Shown here one piece after another: positions 48,650 to 61,681 of a stretch of 64,000 nt of DNA. How positions within the stretch are numbered: position 1 is the first letter of the stretch; every line of letters begins with the position of its first letter. Location of the stretch: contig OX439135.1 in NCBI GenBank assembly GCA_949318235.1, positions 24,411,550-24,475,549 of the forward strand. Reading direction: 5' to 3'. The notes beneath the pieces were generated by a model. It worked only from the letters and a program-made list of their open reading frames with translations, was not told where the DNA came from and made no database searches. Made by a program: the position numbers and the translations under genes. The DNA comes from Ecdyonurus torrentis (lineage: Eukaryota > Arthropoda > Insecta > Ephemeroptera > Heptageniidae).

Positions 48650-48988
48650 AAGGTATAGACCACATAAAACAACATGAGCTTTTTAATGAATAAACACGAG
48701 GGATCTTCAAAACTGTTGACAATTTTTACCAGAATGTTTATGCAGCCCCACGAGAATGCGTAAAAAAAACTGTAAAGTAAGCAATTTGCGTGACTATTCA
48801 TGTTTGTGACGTCAGAAACATGCAAAAATTAGTATGAAAATGTTTTGCAGGTTGCATAAATCGAAATTTCTGATCACTGCTACGGGGCTACTGTTGGGTT
48901 TTGAGTCAAACTATAAAGTTATTTATGTAAGTCCCATCAAGTGTTTTGTGATATAAATGCTTATATTATGTTTTCTTCTGGTCTATTC
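48650..48988. mobile_element. Family C MITE
   Basis: aggtatagaccacataaaac to ttcttctggtctattcat, with tgtttgtgacgtcagaaaca inside. Confidence 0.75.
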
Positions 48989-49426
48989 ATTTTTTGGTTT
49001 TAGCGATTCTTTGACAATATTTTATTTCCTGCAGTGAGGAAATTTTTAAATTAGGAATACGTGGACGTTTTTTTAACATAATTTAACATTTTATAATTTT
49101 TCACCAATAAACCACGTGCAATAAACGCGCTTTAAAGGTTGTAAAACATATTCATTATAATGATTTTTCCACAACTAATAACGTAGGAATGTTTTTTGTT
49201 ATTTTAATTTAATTAAAAATATTTCGTTTATTGCTAATGGTCCATTCAAATGCAATTTATAATTTACATAAAAAAAATTAATTTTTAAGAGTTTCTAAAA
49301 AGTGATATATATATATATATATTTTTTTTTATTAAAATTAGATTGATTTTAATATCTATGAGACTCTTTACAATACAATTCGAAACATTTGTCCATAAAA
49401 ATTAAACAATTGCCCTTTTCACATGA

Positions 49427-49711
49427 AGTCATTCTGATTGCTTTTCGATGCTCTTCTTGAGTAATGAATAACATTGCTCAGTATAGGACAAATGTAGTTT
49501 TTGGCTATTTTCTTTGAAAAATTCGCAAGTTTTGGTTATTATTATTTATCTCATACTTGAGGTACTAATTCAACCTGTTAACAACATCAATGTCCACAAA
49601 AAAATTGCGAAGTATTTTTAAACTGGCAATATGTGCCATTTTCCTATACTGGCCAATGTTATTTAGTGCTTACTTATGACGTCGACTTTAATATGAAGGA
49701 AAACACCCTAT
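49427..49711. mobile_element. Family B2 MITE, left end degraded
   Basis: tgcttttcgatgctcttctt, acattgctcagtataggaca and gacgtcgactttaatatgaa to acaccctatag. The left CRE-like site is mutated (tgaagtca). Confidence 0.65.
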
Positions 49712-50410
49712 AGCAGCTTTAAAAGTATACTGTATACACAGACACACAGTACGGTATATTCAAATATCACTCACAACACAATAATATCATATTTGACTCC
49801 CATTGTATTTATAATAAAATTTAATCTATTTGAATTCTATTTTCACTCACGCTCCTAGAATGTGATAGTGTATAGCATTACCATCATGCTTATTAAATTA
49901 AATATTTAATATTAATTTATAAATAAAATTTTAAATAAATATTTAAAAAATAAGAAAAATTATTAATAAAATATAATACATACATATATATTATAAAATT
50001 TAATAAATTAATATATTATATTTATTTAAAAAAAAAAACAATATTACATTTATATATATAATAAATTAAAGCACCATATTTAGAAATGATTACTTTAACC
50101 TTTATTTAACCTTGCTTATGCACACCTATATGTATGTATGTAATCATACTGTACTGTATATTTATGCAGGTTTTCATAACGTAGACTATAATTTTACTAT
50201 CTAACTCACAATTTATTATTATACCTAGCTCTCTGTATGTGAACAACTAAAGTTTATCTTTTCATTGAATCGTTTTTCATTGATAACAACTTTAGTAATA
50301 AAATAATTACAATAAAAATATAATCTTCTTTTCACTTCAATGCTTGTGTGGTGAAAATAAATTTTTTGTAGTTAAAAATTTAAGAAAGTAATATCCAGCT
50401 GTTCTTTTCA

Positions 50411-50721
50411 ATTATAGGGTGTATGCGGATGACGTCATATTTATTGCGCTTGGAGGCCATACTGGAGTAGTGAATAACATTGCTCAACATAGGACAAACT
50501 TCATTTAAGCCAATTTTCTTTGGGAAATCGGTTAATTTTTTGTTATTGTTATTATTCTCACATACTTGAGATACTAATTCAACATATTTACATCATCAAT
50601 GCTCTCAAAAATATTGCATAGTGGTTTTAAACTGGCAAAATGATTTATTTTCCTATGCCACCCATGTTATTGAGTGATCCATCATGGCGTCAACTTTAAC
50701 ATGAATGCATAGACCCTATAC
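50411..50721. mobile_element. Family B MITE
   Basis: attatagggtgtatgcggat to aacatgaatgcatagaccct; full B order, one TGACGTCA. Confidence 0.8.
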
Positions 50722-51654
50722 AAATTATTTCGTATATATATATTTTTTTTATTATGTTATATATTTATAAATAAATACTTTTTTTTTTTTTTTTTTTTTT
50801 TTTGCAATATATACCACATTAGCTAATAATAAAGACAGACTTTTTATACCAATAGTAAGCTTTTTCTTGTATTAGTTTTATTTATAATTTTACTTTATTT
50901 TAAGTTACATATTTATAAATATTGTAATCTTAATATCTAGCTTATTTCCATTAAAAGAATTCATTAACTTTGTGTGGAGTTCCTCATTGCTGCAAAATAT
51001 GCACGAGATTAAAATGAACTTAAAATTAATTTATTTCCATTTCTGTAATTAATATTTCATATTAGTAAGTACTAGAGATACAGTAATAAAATTATTATAT
51101 ATTATACATTGTCATTATTTGTACTATATATAATTTTACATTCAAACACAATCATAATATATTTTATCTTCTCTCGCAAAGGTCATAAAATTACAGACAT
51201 TTTACGTGCACCACGTGACATTACGTGCACCGTTTGTTTGTTTGACTATAGTCAAATATAACGGTTAATTAACTTGACGACTTTTTTAAACTCGATCGTT
51301 GTTATACAACAATGTAAAACATTGCACTGCCTGCTTTTACAAATCATCATGTTACACTGGACTAACAAAAAACTGACCACTTAAAATCAAACGCGCATAC
51401 GAATGTTCAACACGGCTTCAGTTGTTTCAGAACATTTGATGATCTATTATACAACTTTTTGTTGAATTCATTTTTGAACTCATTGTGATTGGTTTCATAT
51501 AAATTATTCTCACTTTTTTTTAATGATTATTAGGATATATATTTATATATTTTTTTTATTTAAAGATCTAATATATATTTTGCTATATTTATTTTAAATT
51601 ATTTTGATATATTTATTTTAAATTCAGAACCTACATTAATTACATATAATAAAA

Positions 51655-51816
51655 TTATATCCAGTATTTCTCATTTAAATTTCTCCGAAATCGGTAAAGT
51701 AGTTTTCTCAAAAATCGTAAAAAACGTGTTTTCCCCCATAAGCGTATTGTTAAATTAGGGGACCCTTGGCTTTCCCCGCGTCTCCCCGCACGCTAAACCG
51801 ATAACCTCCATTGTTT
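51655..51816. repeat. Family K element, truncated
   Basis: atccagtatttctcatttaa, attaggggacccttggcttt and gctaaaccgataacctccat; the left end is missing. Confidence 0.6.
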
Positions 51817-52728
51817 GAACTGAAAAAGTTTCAGAATTAAAGCAATTTAAAAAATGGTCCAAATTTACACCACGTATGTGTTTTTTAAAAAAATATTTAT
51901 TTGACTTTGTATTGTTCATTGTGTTTCGTGAAATAAATTATAAATATATTATATATTGCATACATAATAGCATTTCGGCTAAAATAAAAATAATAAAAAT
52001 CATGCGAACAGTATTTCAAATGAATCAAACATTAAAATTATCCCCCCACCCCCCTCATATCAGTACTGTACCACCCTCTTTTCCACCATGAACGCGTTTA
52101 ACTTTCAAGGTTTAACAAGTATCAACCGCATGCAATTAAATAAATGAGAGTACTAAATATTTTTTCTCAGTGTGTTTGTGAAGCAGAGAGTGGGGGGTTC
52201 TTCATTATTTATACTTTTACTTTGCTCTATGTATCGAGATATAAGATAAGTTCAAGGAACCTGCTGCTCTGACGTCATACTTTACTACTAATATGTTATA
52301 TTATACTTTGCAGCACGAAGTAGTTACCTTTGTCTTAGTTAGTCATCTACTTTACTAATTATATATCGCGGCGTTAACATCGTAAAAATTAGAGCTGGTT
52401 ACAGGGATTTTTTAATTGTCGTTGATTTTGTTTGACATAATTTGGTGTATTTTTAAAAAAATAAGAATTACAAAATAACACTGATTACATAGAACAAAAA
52501 TTACACTTACAAAAAAATACTGCTATGTTTTGCTAATTGTAGGTGTAAACTGCAAGAGGTAAACATTCGGCTCAGGTATTAACATACTGCATATTATCAG
52601 GTAGAGACCGAATTGTCAACAAAATACCTATTAATCTGTCTGTGCTGTGTATTTTTTTTTTTTTTTTTTTAAGAATTTGTGCTTTTTTGTTTTAGTTTGT
52701 TTTATCGAGCTTTTTTTTTTTACCTTTT

Positions 52729-52759
<31 letters not shown>

Positions 52760-52839
52760 TGCAAATTTTTAAACAAACAAAAAAAAACTCTAAACTTGCG
52801 AATTGTTATATTAATAATAATTTAATTTCAAGTCTTTTT

Positions 52840-53110
52840 CTAATTAATAATTTTACTAACACTTAAATTTACTCCATTTTATTTGAAAATTATAGTATTT
52901 GTTTTGTTGTAAATAAATAATGTACACTCCCCCCGAATAAATCTGACCGGTAGCGTTAAAGTTTCCTCAAATATTTAACATTTGGAGACTTGAACGCTGC
53001 AGTCAGATTTATTCAGGGGGAGTGTACAAAAAATTATTATTATTAAATATAGTTATTCTTTTAGCGATTTTCGGTCCAAGTCGGTCACGTTCTGCGTTCA
53101 ATGAAATTCT
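52840..53110. repeat. Family A remnant carrying a nested element
   Basis: ttactccattttatttgaaa and gcgattttcggtccaagtcg with gtcacgttctgcg are A landmarks, separated by the element at 52921-53028. Confidence 0.6.
52921..53028. mobile_element. 108-bp MITE with long inverted ends
   Basis: tgtacactccccccgaataa then atctgacc, mirrored by gtcagatttattcaggggga with gtgtaca: arms of about 29 bp with one mismatch, both ending in TGTACA. Nested in an A remnant. Confidence 0.8.
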
Positions 53111-53582
53111 GTAATATTTAAAATATAAATTCATGAAAGAACAATGTCGCTAGCAAAGTCATTCAATCAGAATGTTCAAAGTTTTCTCACATCATCAGTA
53201 AAACCAGAAACACTGCATGCATATTCGTGACGTATATAATTTCGTTGAAGTCAAAGATCCTTATTGATATATTTTATGTATGTGGGAGTTGTTGAGAATG
53301 TATATGAATCATTTTATATATTTTACCTGGCTGGAATATGTGTATACACGTTCTACTTTTCATTATTAATTAGCTAATTCTTTGAAATAAAAAATTATCG
53401 ATCATATGGTGAGCGTAAGTTAACAACGATTCTACGATACGAACGAATTTTTTAAATTTTCGTGTATCATTTGTTCAATGTTAAAAGATATAGAGAATTT
53501 CGCCAAAAAATTGACAGTCGATATTAGCGACAATCGAATTGTTATAAGTTATCAAATCATTACCGTAAAGGATCTGCTTGAC

Positions 53583-53726
53583 TAATAGAACTGCTTTAAG
53601 GCCGACTATAAGCGATTTCTCTAGCATCCGCTTCCTTTTCTTCTTACTACGCATGCGCAGTACGTCAAGCCGGAAGTGGATATGAGCGAAATTAAGACAG
53701 CCTCAAAACAGTTGTTACTTTATTAG
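53583..53726. mobile_element. Family F hairpin
   Basis: ctaatagaactgctttaagg and gcatccgcttccttttcttc, mirrored by ccggaagtggatatgagcga and aaacagttgttactttatta, centred on ctacgcatgcgcagtac. Confidence 0.7.
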
Positions 53727-55096
53727 ATGCTTCTAACTGATGAAGAAATTTTTCTATGATTTATTGGCTTATATGCTAACGTTAAAGTATGTCTATTACC
53801 TCACCTAAAATTTTTTTTGCAGATTCAGTGCTGTAGATTTCTCAAAAATCGCAAGAAACAAAGTATTTATATTAGGTACAAGTATTTTAAATTTAAAACT
53901 TTAAAACTATGCTAATTACTCTGTTATGTAACTGATGCTACAAAACTTTGTTTTACGTATATTTAAAATAATTAACAAAAATTATACATATTTTTACATA
54001 TATAAGTAATAATTAAATACTTATCAAAATTATCATTATATTTAAATAAATAAACATTTAATTATTTAAATTTTTAAATAAAATCTTATAAATATTATTA
54101 CAACACTTCCATAATTAATATTAAATTATTAGTAAATTTTGCTATTTCTGTTTGTAGAGTTCGGATATATTTTGTACACCATGAGTGTTTATTGAATGTA
54201 AATTAAAGTCACAGCCTAACAGATTTGTGTGATTAGGGAACAAACTGTATAATTGTTATTACAATTATTGTATTTCATAGCTCAATGTAAATACAATTCA
54301 AATGCGCTCTCTTTGGTTGGATTAAAAACTATTATGAAATATGCTTGAATAAATTGCATTCTCTCATCCCCTTTCTTTTTTAATACATTTAAGTATTTGG
54401 TAATAAAAATGCACGAGCAGTATTCACCAACAATGAAATATAGTAGCGAGATAAATAACAACAATATATTATACAATATGTATAAGTGTACGGTATAAAT
54501 ATTTAAGTTGAAGACGTGAGAGAGTCTTAATATAATGCTGGAGAACATAAATGCATGTCACATATATCGTTAAAAAAAAAAAAAAAAAAAAAAAAAAGAT
54601 AATAGCTAACTTTATAGCGGTTTATTGTTGTTTGATTTGCTTTGAATGTTGTTATGTTATAAAAAATACTCTCACTTGAGCAAAGAAAGAAGAAGAAAAA
54701 AAGTATTCATTCAGCTTTTATTTGTAATCCGTGGGAAATATACAGATTTATAGGAAAAAAATTATTTGATGAAAATAGTTTTTATTATAATGTTAGGATT
54801 CAGACAGACAGGCAGACAGACAGTTAGAAATACGTTAAAATGAATTTAATCCTATATAAGTCTATACATTATTGATATAAGTTTTTTGATACAATAAATA
54901 AATTTTTGATACGTTTAAAAATTCCGCAAAGAAAATAAAAAAATCGTCACCAATATAGAAATATTTGAAATTTCAAATTTGAAACTGAATTTCTTAAAGA
55001 AACTCTTCAAATTCATGCATTCAATATCAAATTAAAAAAACAAACAAACAAAAAAAAAATCGAATGTGTTTAACTAAAATACTGTAGCAACTTATG

Positions 55097-55251
55097 CAGG
55101 GGCCCACGAGATAACTATAGAGACGGCCCCCATCCGCGGGGGGGGTCTGGGGGGCAAAGCCCCCCAGAATAGCGCCGCAGGCGAAAATTTTACGAAAAAG
55201 GGGGCGTGGCTAGCTAATTTTAAGTAAAAATTACAATCATTTACGTAAGAA

Positions 55252-55297
<46 letters not shown>

Positions 55298-55625
55298 AGG
55301 GCAAGAATAGAAAATTCGTGTGTAATAAAATATAATATTTCTTTGACATGACTAGTAACCTGCGATATCAAATTTTTTGTATGTATATTGCTTTGTCAAA
55401 GTGCATCATCTTTTGAAGAAAAAAAAAACTGACAAGAATTCTGAAAGTCCGTCATGAGACATTGGGTTGAGATTAATTTATTTCTATTTAAAACTTTTAT
55501 TTTCAACCTTTATATTGAAGGATCAGTCATCACAATAAGATCTTATTAAAATTATATCAATTTATAAACTATATATATATATATAAGATTCAAAAATTTC
55601 CTTCCTTTCCTTTCCTTCCTTCCTG

Positions 55626-55659
<34 letters not shown>

Positions 55660-55748
55660 CGTTTGTTGCGAAGACGGCCCGGCGCCGGCCCTCTTTAGCC
55701 GCGGCCCTTCGAGATAATCTCGAAATCTCGGCGCTCAATCCGCCACTG
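55097..55748. mobile_element. Non-autonomous hAT-type element with 8-bp target duplication
   Basis: Element caggggcccacgag ... ccgccactg is flanked by direct repeats aacttatg (55089-55096 and 55749-55756). Termini of CAGNGGC type and an 8-bp duplication are hallmarks of hAT elements. 652 bp with GC-rich ends (ggggcaaagccccc at about 55151-55165; ccgcggcccttcgagataat near the right end), two homopolymer runs and a TTCC-type run. No transposase. Confidence 0.8.
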
Positions 55749-56256
55749 AACTTATGCAATAGAATGAAATTGAATTATTATTGATTTCCAAAACTTAAAA
55801 TACATTATATCAGCAGTAATTAATATTTGTTAAGGTACAGGTTAGTAATGTATATTAGACAATTACATTTCAACAAGTTAGTATTGTATATTAGTTAATT
55901 ATATTTGCAGCCAACATCAGTTTGAAGAATACAACGATGTTTACAAGGTTGCCATGGTGATGATGTATTCAAGTAACGTGAAGTGTAGTATGTATAGACT
56001 ATAGACAATGTCAAGTCACGTGATGTGTAGGTACATTGTTAAGAGTCACGGCCGTTAAACCGGAAATACACTCACTAAACATCGCCAAGTATATTACAAA
56101 AAATTTAAAAAAATTAAAAAAAAAAATAATAATAAAAAAAAAAAAAAAAAAACGAATGGTAAATAATTTTAAAATAAAAAGAGTTATAAAACAAATTATG
56201 TTCCAAACTAATCTAAGCCAGCTTCGAAATTTTTTCTTTATTAAAAACATCTGATC

Positions 56257-56490
56257 ATGACGTCACTACCTGTTTACTACGTTTATATGAATGGTTCATC
56301 AGTTATTTCTTCGTTTAGAACCTGATAAAAATGAACAAAACTTCACAGAAAAAAAAAGGTTGCAGGCTCAACATGCGACTCACTTTTATCGGCTCAAAAA
56401 GAAGATATCAACCAATGAATGTGTCTTATTTTGTTGATCAGCCAATCACTGTTATTGAGATTCACTTTACTTTACAGAATAAGCTATATA
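56257..56490. repeat. Family S element, inverted copy
   Basis: atgacgtcactacctgttta, ttatcggctcaaaaagaaga and ccaatcactgttattgagat are the inverse of 25436-25650. Confidence 0.6.
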
Positions 56491-57241
56491 TTTGCTACTA
56501 ATTTCATACCGTATATCATGATCACCCATCATTGCATAGGTGACTACAGCACTAATAACTTAGTCATCGCGTACAGCATAATGTTCTAGTAAGAACATTA
56601 CGAAATTTACACACACACGTTTTCAGAGGTAGATTTTACATTGCACATTTAATACATTTCCGACACTAAGATTGGTGAACGAATTTATTTATAAAATAAT
56701 TTTAAATAAATTTTAAATAAATTATATATCACAAAATGTAAATAAAATCATTGCAAATTCAAATAATTTTAAAATAAATTAAAATTTGTTACAAAATTAT
56801 GTTATATTAAAAAAAAATAATAGGTAAAAATAAAACAGTAAAATGAAAATTAATAAGATAGGCATATAAAAAATTGAAGACAGCAATTACAAATTAAACC
56901 AGTATCTCGGGGTGTAATTATTTTTTATTAACAAAAATCTAGTTTTTTTATTTTTTAGCTACTTGTTTTTAATAAGCAAAAAAAAAAAAAAAAAAAAAAA
57001 AATCCGGTTAAAGAAAGTTAAAATAATTGAATAATTAATTTTAAATATTGATGTGTTACTTTAAATTTTACTGCAACTGTTTATATGAAATTGGTGTTGA
57101 TATGAATAACGTTCAAAATTATTACTTTTATTTCTATCATTAAATACATTAATTATACAAACTTTAATACGTAAAGTAGAATTTATGTTGCTGTAATTAT
57201 TATTATCAAGGAAAATATATATAATATATATGGATTGCAGA

Positions 57242-57583
57242 AGGGTGGTTTCATTCATGTTAAAGTCGACGTCATAAGTGAGTACGTACTAAATAACATT
57301 GGCCGGTATAGGAAAAATGCACATTTTGCCAGTTTAAAAATACTTGGCAATATTTTTGAGAGCATTTGATGCTGTTAACAGGTTGAATTAGTACCTCAAG
57401 TATGCAAGAAAATAATAATGATAAAAAAAGAGCTAATTTTCCAGGGAAAATAGCCAAAAACTACGTTTGTCCTATGCTGAGCCATCTGTCTCATATGCTG
57501 AGATATGCTGAGACAGTTATTTATTGCTCAAGAAGAGCATCAAAAAGCACTCAGAATGACGTCATGCGTACACACCCTGTATA
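57242..57583. mobile_element. Family B2 MITE
   Basis: agggtggtttcattcatgtt to gacgtcatgcgtacacaccc; about 340 bp, with a short local duplication of atgctgagata near 57495-57512. Confidence 0.75.
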
Positions 57584-57709
57584 TATTAACTGCTTTATTC
57601 AAGTAATTTAATCAGCTACTGCGGGATTTTACAAATTTATCGTAAAGAAAGAAAAATCTGAAATCTTGCACGGTGAAACATTACAATAAAAAATCGTGAA
57701 AAAAAAAAA

Positions 57710-57870
57710 AAAGTTCACTCTCATTTTGATTTATGATATTTTAAAGTTTTAGTCCCATAAGAGCCCATGTTAATATAAATAATTATTTTCTCTCTTATCT
57801 GATGGTCACGGGTTCTAAATCATATAGGTAGCTTTTACTGTTAACTTGCAAATGCCATCATAATGTATGG
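57710..57870. repeat. Family L-like fragment
   Basis: atgatattttaaagttttag with tcccataagagcccatgtta and ggtagcttttactgttaac; similar to 8885-9015 and to the inside of L. Ends missing. Confidence 0.4.
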
Positions 57871-57963
57871 AAATTTATTATTATTATTACTTTCGATTTT
57901 AAAACACAATCCTTAAAACAAATTCTTATTAAGATTACAGGTGTTTTGATATAGAGTACATTA

Positions 57964-58085
57964 ATGCTGTGCGTAAACCCCTGCAGGTTCTCGTTCTCTG
58001 CTACTAAAATGACGATCAACTTTGGTTATTCAAATGTAATGCGCAATTTTTTGATGCAAGAAAACAGCAAAAGTTTATAAACAAC
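57964..58085. repeat. Family E element
   Basis: gcgtaaaccctgcaggttct, ctaaaatgacgatcaacttt and tgatgcaagaaaacagc; arms partly decayed. Confidence 0.6.
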
Positions 58086-58819
58086 ACTAGTTATTCACTC
58101 GACCAGAACGCTACAATTTTTTTTTAAGTATGACAAAGTGCATTTTAACATGCAAAATTAAAACTTAATAATAGCAATAGTAGTCAGAAGATCCATCATA
58201 CATAAATACGTACTAACAAGTTGAGAGGTTATTGTTATCATTCATATCTACTTTTATTACTGCCGGTAAGTTGCGAACTGTAGCGAAACTGCTGAAGAAC
58301 TTGGTAGTTCAATTTTGTTGAACATCAGTGTGTTAGGAATGAAATTAAATATATAAATAACATTAATAATAAATAAATTAATTATTTAATAAAATCAGTA
58401 AATTAAAATATTTTAATTTTATATAATAAAATATAGAATATCAACAAAAAAAAAATATATATATAATTTGCAAATTCAATATTTAATAATAAAAGTAAAA
58501 AGTAAAATAAATGTTAAAAAAATATTAATAAATACTTGAAATACTTGATTATGTATTACCACATTACACCGTGTGTTTTACAAATATGACATTTTTAATT
58601 ACTTCAGAATTTAAATCATTATTATCATATATGATATAAACAATGTCAGTGATCATACTGATAATGTTGCATTACATTAAAAATGAAGATACGTGTGAGT
58701 AACAATCAAATTACTGATCCAAAATTGCACCCAGATAACAATAATTATTTACTTAATAATAATTAATAACTATGACAAAGTGCATTTGATAGAAATCATC
58801 AACAGATCCACCATTCATA

Positions 58820-59135
58820 CATAGGTTGTGTACGCATGACGTCATTATGCATGCTTTTCGATGCTCTTCTTGAGCAATGAATAACATTGCTCAGCATAGG
58901 ACAAACCTAGTTTTTGGCTATTTTCTTTGGAAAATTAGCTATTTTTTGGTGATTATTATTTTTCTTGATTACTTGAGGTACTAATTCAACCCGTCCTCAG
59001 CATCAATGGTCAATGCTCTCAAAAAAATTACGGAGTATTTTTAAACTGGCAAAATGTGCCATTTTCCTATACCAGCCAATGTTATTTAGTACTCACTTAT
59101 GACGTCGACTTTAACATGAATGAAATCACCCTATA
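58820..59135. mobile_element. Family B2 MITE
   Basis: cataggttgtgtacgcatga to catgaatgaaatcaccctat; one TGACGTCA. Confidence 0.75.
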
Positions 59136-59250
59136 GCATAAATGATGCTAATCTGCAACAATATAAATAATTATGCTTTACACATAATATTTATCTAATA
59201 TAACATGATTATTATGCAGTATAGCACAAATTATGTTGCATCGAACAAAT
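59135..59250. repeat. Family R AT-rich repeat
   Basis: gcataaatgatgctaatctg, gattattatgcagtatagca and aattatgttgcatcgaac; like 47755-47890. Confidence 0.5.
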
Positions 59251-59378
59251 TCTGGTGAAAATGAACTAACACACTTATTATGCATTTTTTTTTAAACCTT
59301 GATATATTACAAGACACTTCAATTTTTACATTTCAATACTTCAAATACATTCCTATTATCGCATACTCTACGAACAAC

Positions 59379-60045
59379 TTAAGGTACTACTTTAGGGTAG
59401 GAGTGAAAATTTTTTATTTTTACTTTGAATTAAGTTAAGGCTGGTGTACCCAAAAATGAAATCAAAAAAATTCTATCTTAAAAACTCGCGTCGCAACAGA
59501 GCGTCAAAGTATCGCAAATGGCCCGCCCCCTAATGCTAATGAATCTATATTTGGACCCTAATTTTGAACAACTTCAAAATTTTTTCAGCGGTTAAAAAAA
59601 ATACTAGCTTGTTCTTCATGTTGATTTTTAATGAAAAATGATTTTTCAGATTTTTCTAAAACGAATCTGCCGAGAAAAAAATTATCGCAAATTAACCCAT
59701 GTTAATGTGAATATGCAATCTTCATTAATTTTTTTCTCTATAAATGTCTCGTAAAAATCGTTTAAAAAGTCAAATTCATTAAAACTTGATCTATAGAACA
59801 CAATAGTATTTTTTGTTTAGAAGTTGGTCAAGAAAAATTTTGCACACGGGGAGCTTGAAGTTTTGTATGTTTTGCGTGTTAAAGGGGGCGTATTCCAACG
59901 ACTTTTAATGCTAATTTGCGGAAGATTTGATTTGAGCCGAAACTTTTTGGAGTATAGAGAATTGTTCCTTGGTTCATTATGAACCTAAAAAGTGATATTA
60001 AATTAAATTTTACGACAATATTGCTACCCTAAAGTAGTACCTTAA
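59379..60045. mobile_element. TTAA-flanked MITE N
   Basis: 667 bp from TTAA to TTAA. ttaaggtactactttagggt with ag, and its exact complement ctaccctaaagtagtacctt with aa, form perfect ends of about 22 bp. TTAA duplication suits piggyBac-type transposition. The interior has no coding frame. Confidence 0.8.
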
Positions 60046-60977
60046 CTTGCAACAGAAAGTAATATTTCAATAATGCATAAATTAAACATATAAAATAAAA
60101 ATAATAATAAAAAATAATTTTACTAACATTTAAATAAAAACATACAAAATTATTAAAATATAAAATATTGCTGCATATAAAAAATTATATTTTAATATAT
60201 ATAAAAATAAACTTACAATAAAAATAAACTAAAATATAAAAAGATAAATATAAACTATAATTATATAATATAATAATTTTTACTCACAAATGAATAAAAA
60301 TATAATAAAAACCAAATAATGATCCTATATATATGGGAATAGCGAACGATTTTTACGAGCTGTGATCTACATTTGAAATATATCTCAATTTAAAAAGTTC
60401 GCTGAACTGAATTTATATCTCGAACATCGTGTTTCACGAGTTTGATTAAAAAAACAACATTGTTATGTTCTTGATTTGCAGATGTAATTATCTTTATTGA
60501 GAGTTCAATGTAATTACAATTACAATTTATTTGAGTACTTGAGATTTAGACATAATATATTATTTTCATGCAGATCCTTATTATAATATGTATTTTTTTC
60601 TTCTTTTTTTCCACCCTTCAGTATTATCATAATATACCATGCTATTACATACACTTCTCCCAATACTAGTTCCAGCGGATACAGTGCAATTAACAATGTA
60701 AGTCAACTGTGATTGGCTAGTAGGTTTATAACACGCTCTCTGATTGGTTTAGCACCGCGGATACAGCTTTTGGTGGGAACGACCTTGTTTTGGCCAGTGT
60801 AGTTTGTTTTTTAATACATTTATTTTAATTTTGAAAATGTAATCGAAGTAAGAGATCAATAGAATTTTTAAATATCATTTCAATAATTTTATTATTGTTA
60901 AAGCTTTAATTATCGCTGAAACTTTAAAAATTAAATGATAGGTGTTCAACTTCTACTGAAAGAAACGAAATAAATTT

Positions 60978-61290
60978 CTAGAGTGTTTTCATTCATGTTA
61001 AAGTCGACGTCATAAGTGAGTACTAAATAACATTGGCCGGTATAGGAAAATGGCACATTTTGTCAGTTTAAAAATACTTCGCAATTTTTTTAAGATAATT
61101 GATGATGTTAACAGTTTGAATTAGTATACCTCAAGTATGCAAGAAAAATAATAATGACCAAAAAATAGCTAATTTACCAAATAAAATAGCCAAAAACTAT
61201 AGGTTTGTCCTATGCTGAGCAATGTTATTCATTGCTCAAGAAGAGCATCAAAAAGCATTCAGAATGACGTCATGCGCACACACCCTATAT
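60978..61290. mobile_element. Family B2 MITE
   Basis: ctagagtgttttcattcatg to catgcgcacacaccctatat. The most complete B2 copy, useful as reference for the copy split by the palindrome. Confidence 0.8.
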
Positions 61291-61326
61291 AAAAATTTAA
61301 TTCTTAATTTTTAGTTGCTTTCTTTT

Positions 61327-61681
61327 TAAGTCATAGACTACATAATACTACACGTGCTTTTTAATAAGTAAACACGAAATGGGATCTTCAAAACTGTTAA
61401 CAATTTTTACCAGAATGTTAATGTAGCCCCACAAGAGAGCGTGAAAAAACTGTAAAGTATGCCATTTAAGTGAAAATTCATGTATAAGCTATAAACACTT
61501 TCAAAAGAAACATGCAAAAATTAGTATGAAAATGTTGTGCGGGTTGCATAAATCGAATTTTCTGATCACTGCTACGGGGCTATTGTTGGGTTTTGAGAAA
61601 AACTAAAGTTATTTATGTAAATCCCATCAAGTGTTTTGTGATATATAAATGCTTATGTTTTTCTCTGGTCTATTCCTTTAA
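61327..61681. mobile_element. Family C MITE
   Basis: taagtcatagactacataat to ctctggtctattcctttaa; the dyad region has been replaced by cataagctataaacactttc-like DNA. Confidence 0.7.

Noticed and set aside
51180..51250. CACGTG-type regulatory cluster
   Set aside because: Only two or three short motif matches; no conserved context. CACGTG here is otherwise a feature of D elements.
54282..54548. Hydrophobic 88-codon minus-strand frame
   Set aside because: AT-rich low-complexity translation (Ile/Leu/Tyr) without splice sites or homology, so not a membrane segment of the gene.
60690..60800. Promoter with ATTGG/CCAAT boxes near 60710-60750
   Set aside because: Several CCAAT-type motifs occur, but no exon, TATA context or transcript start can be tied to them.
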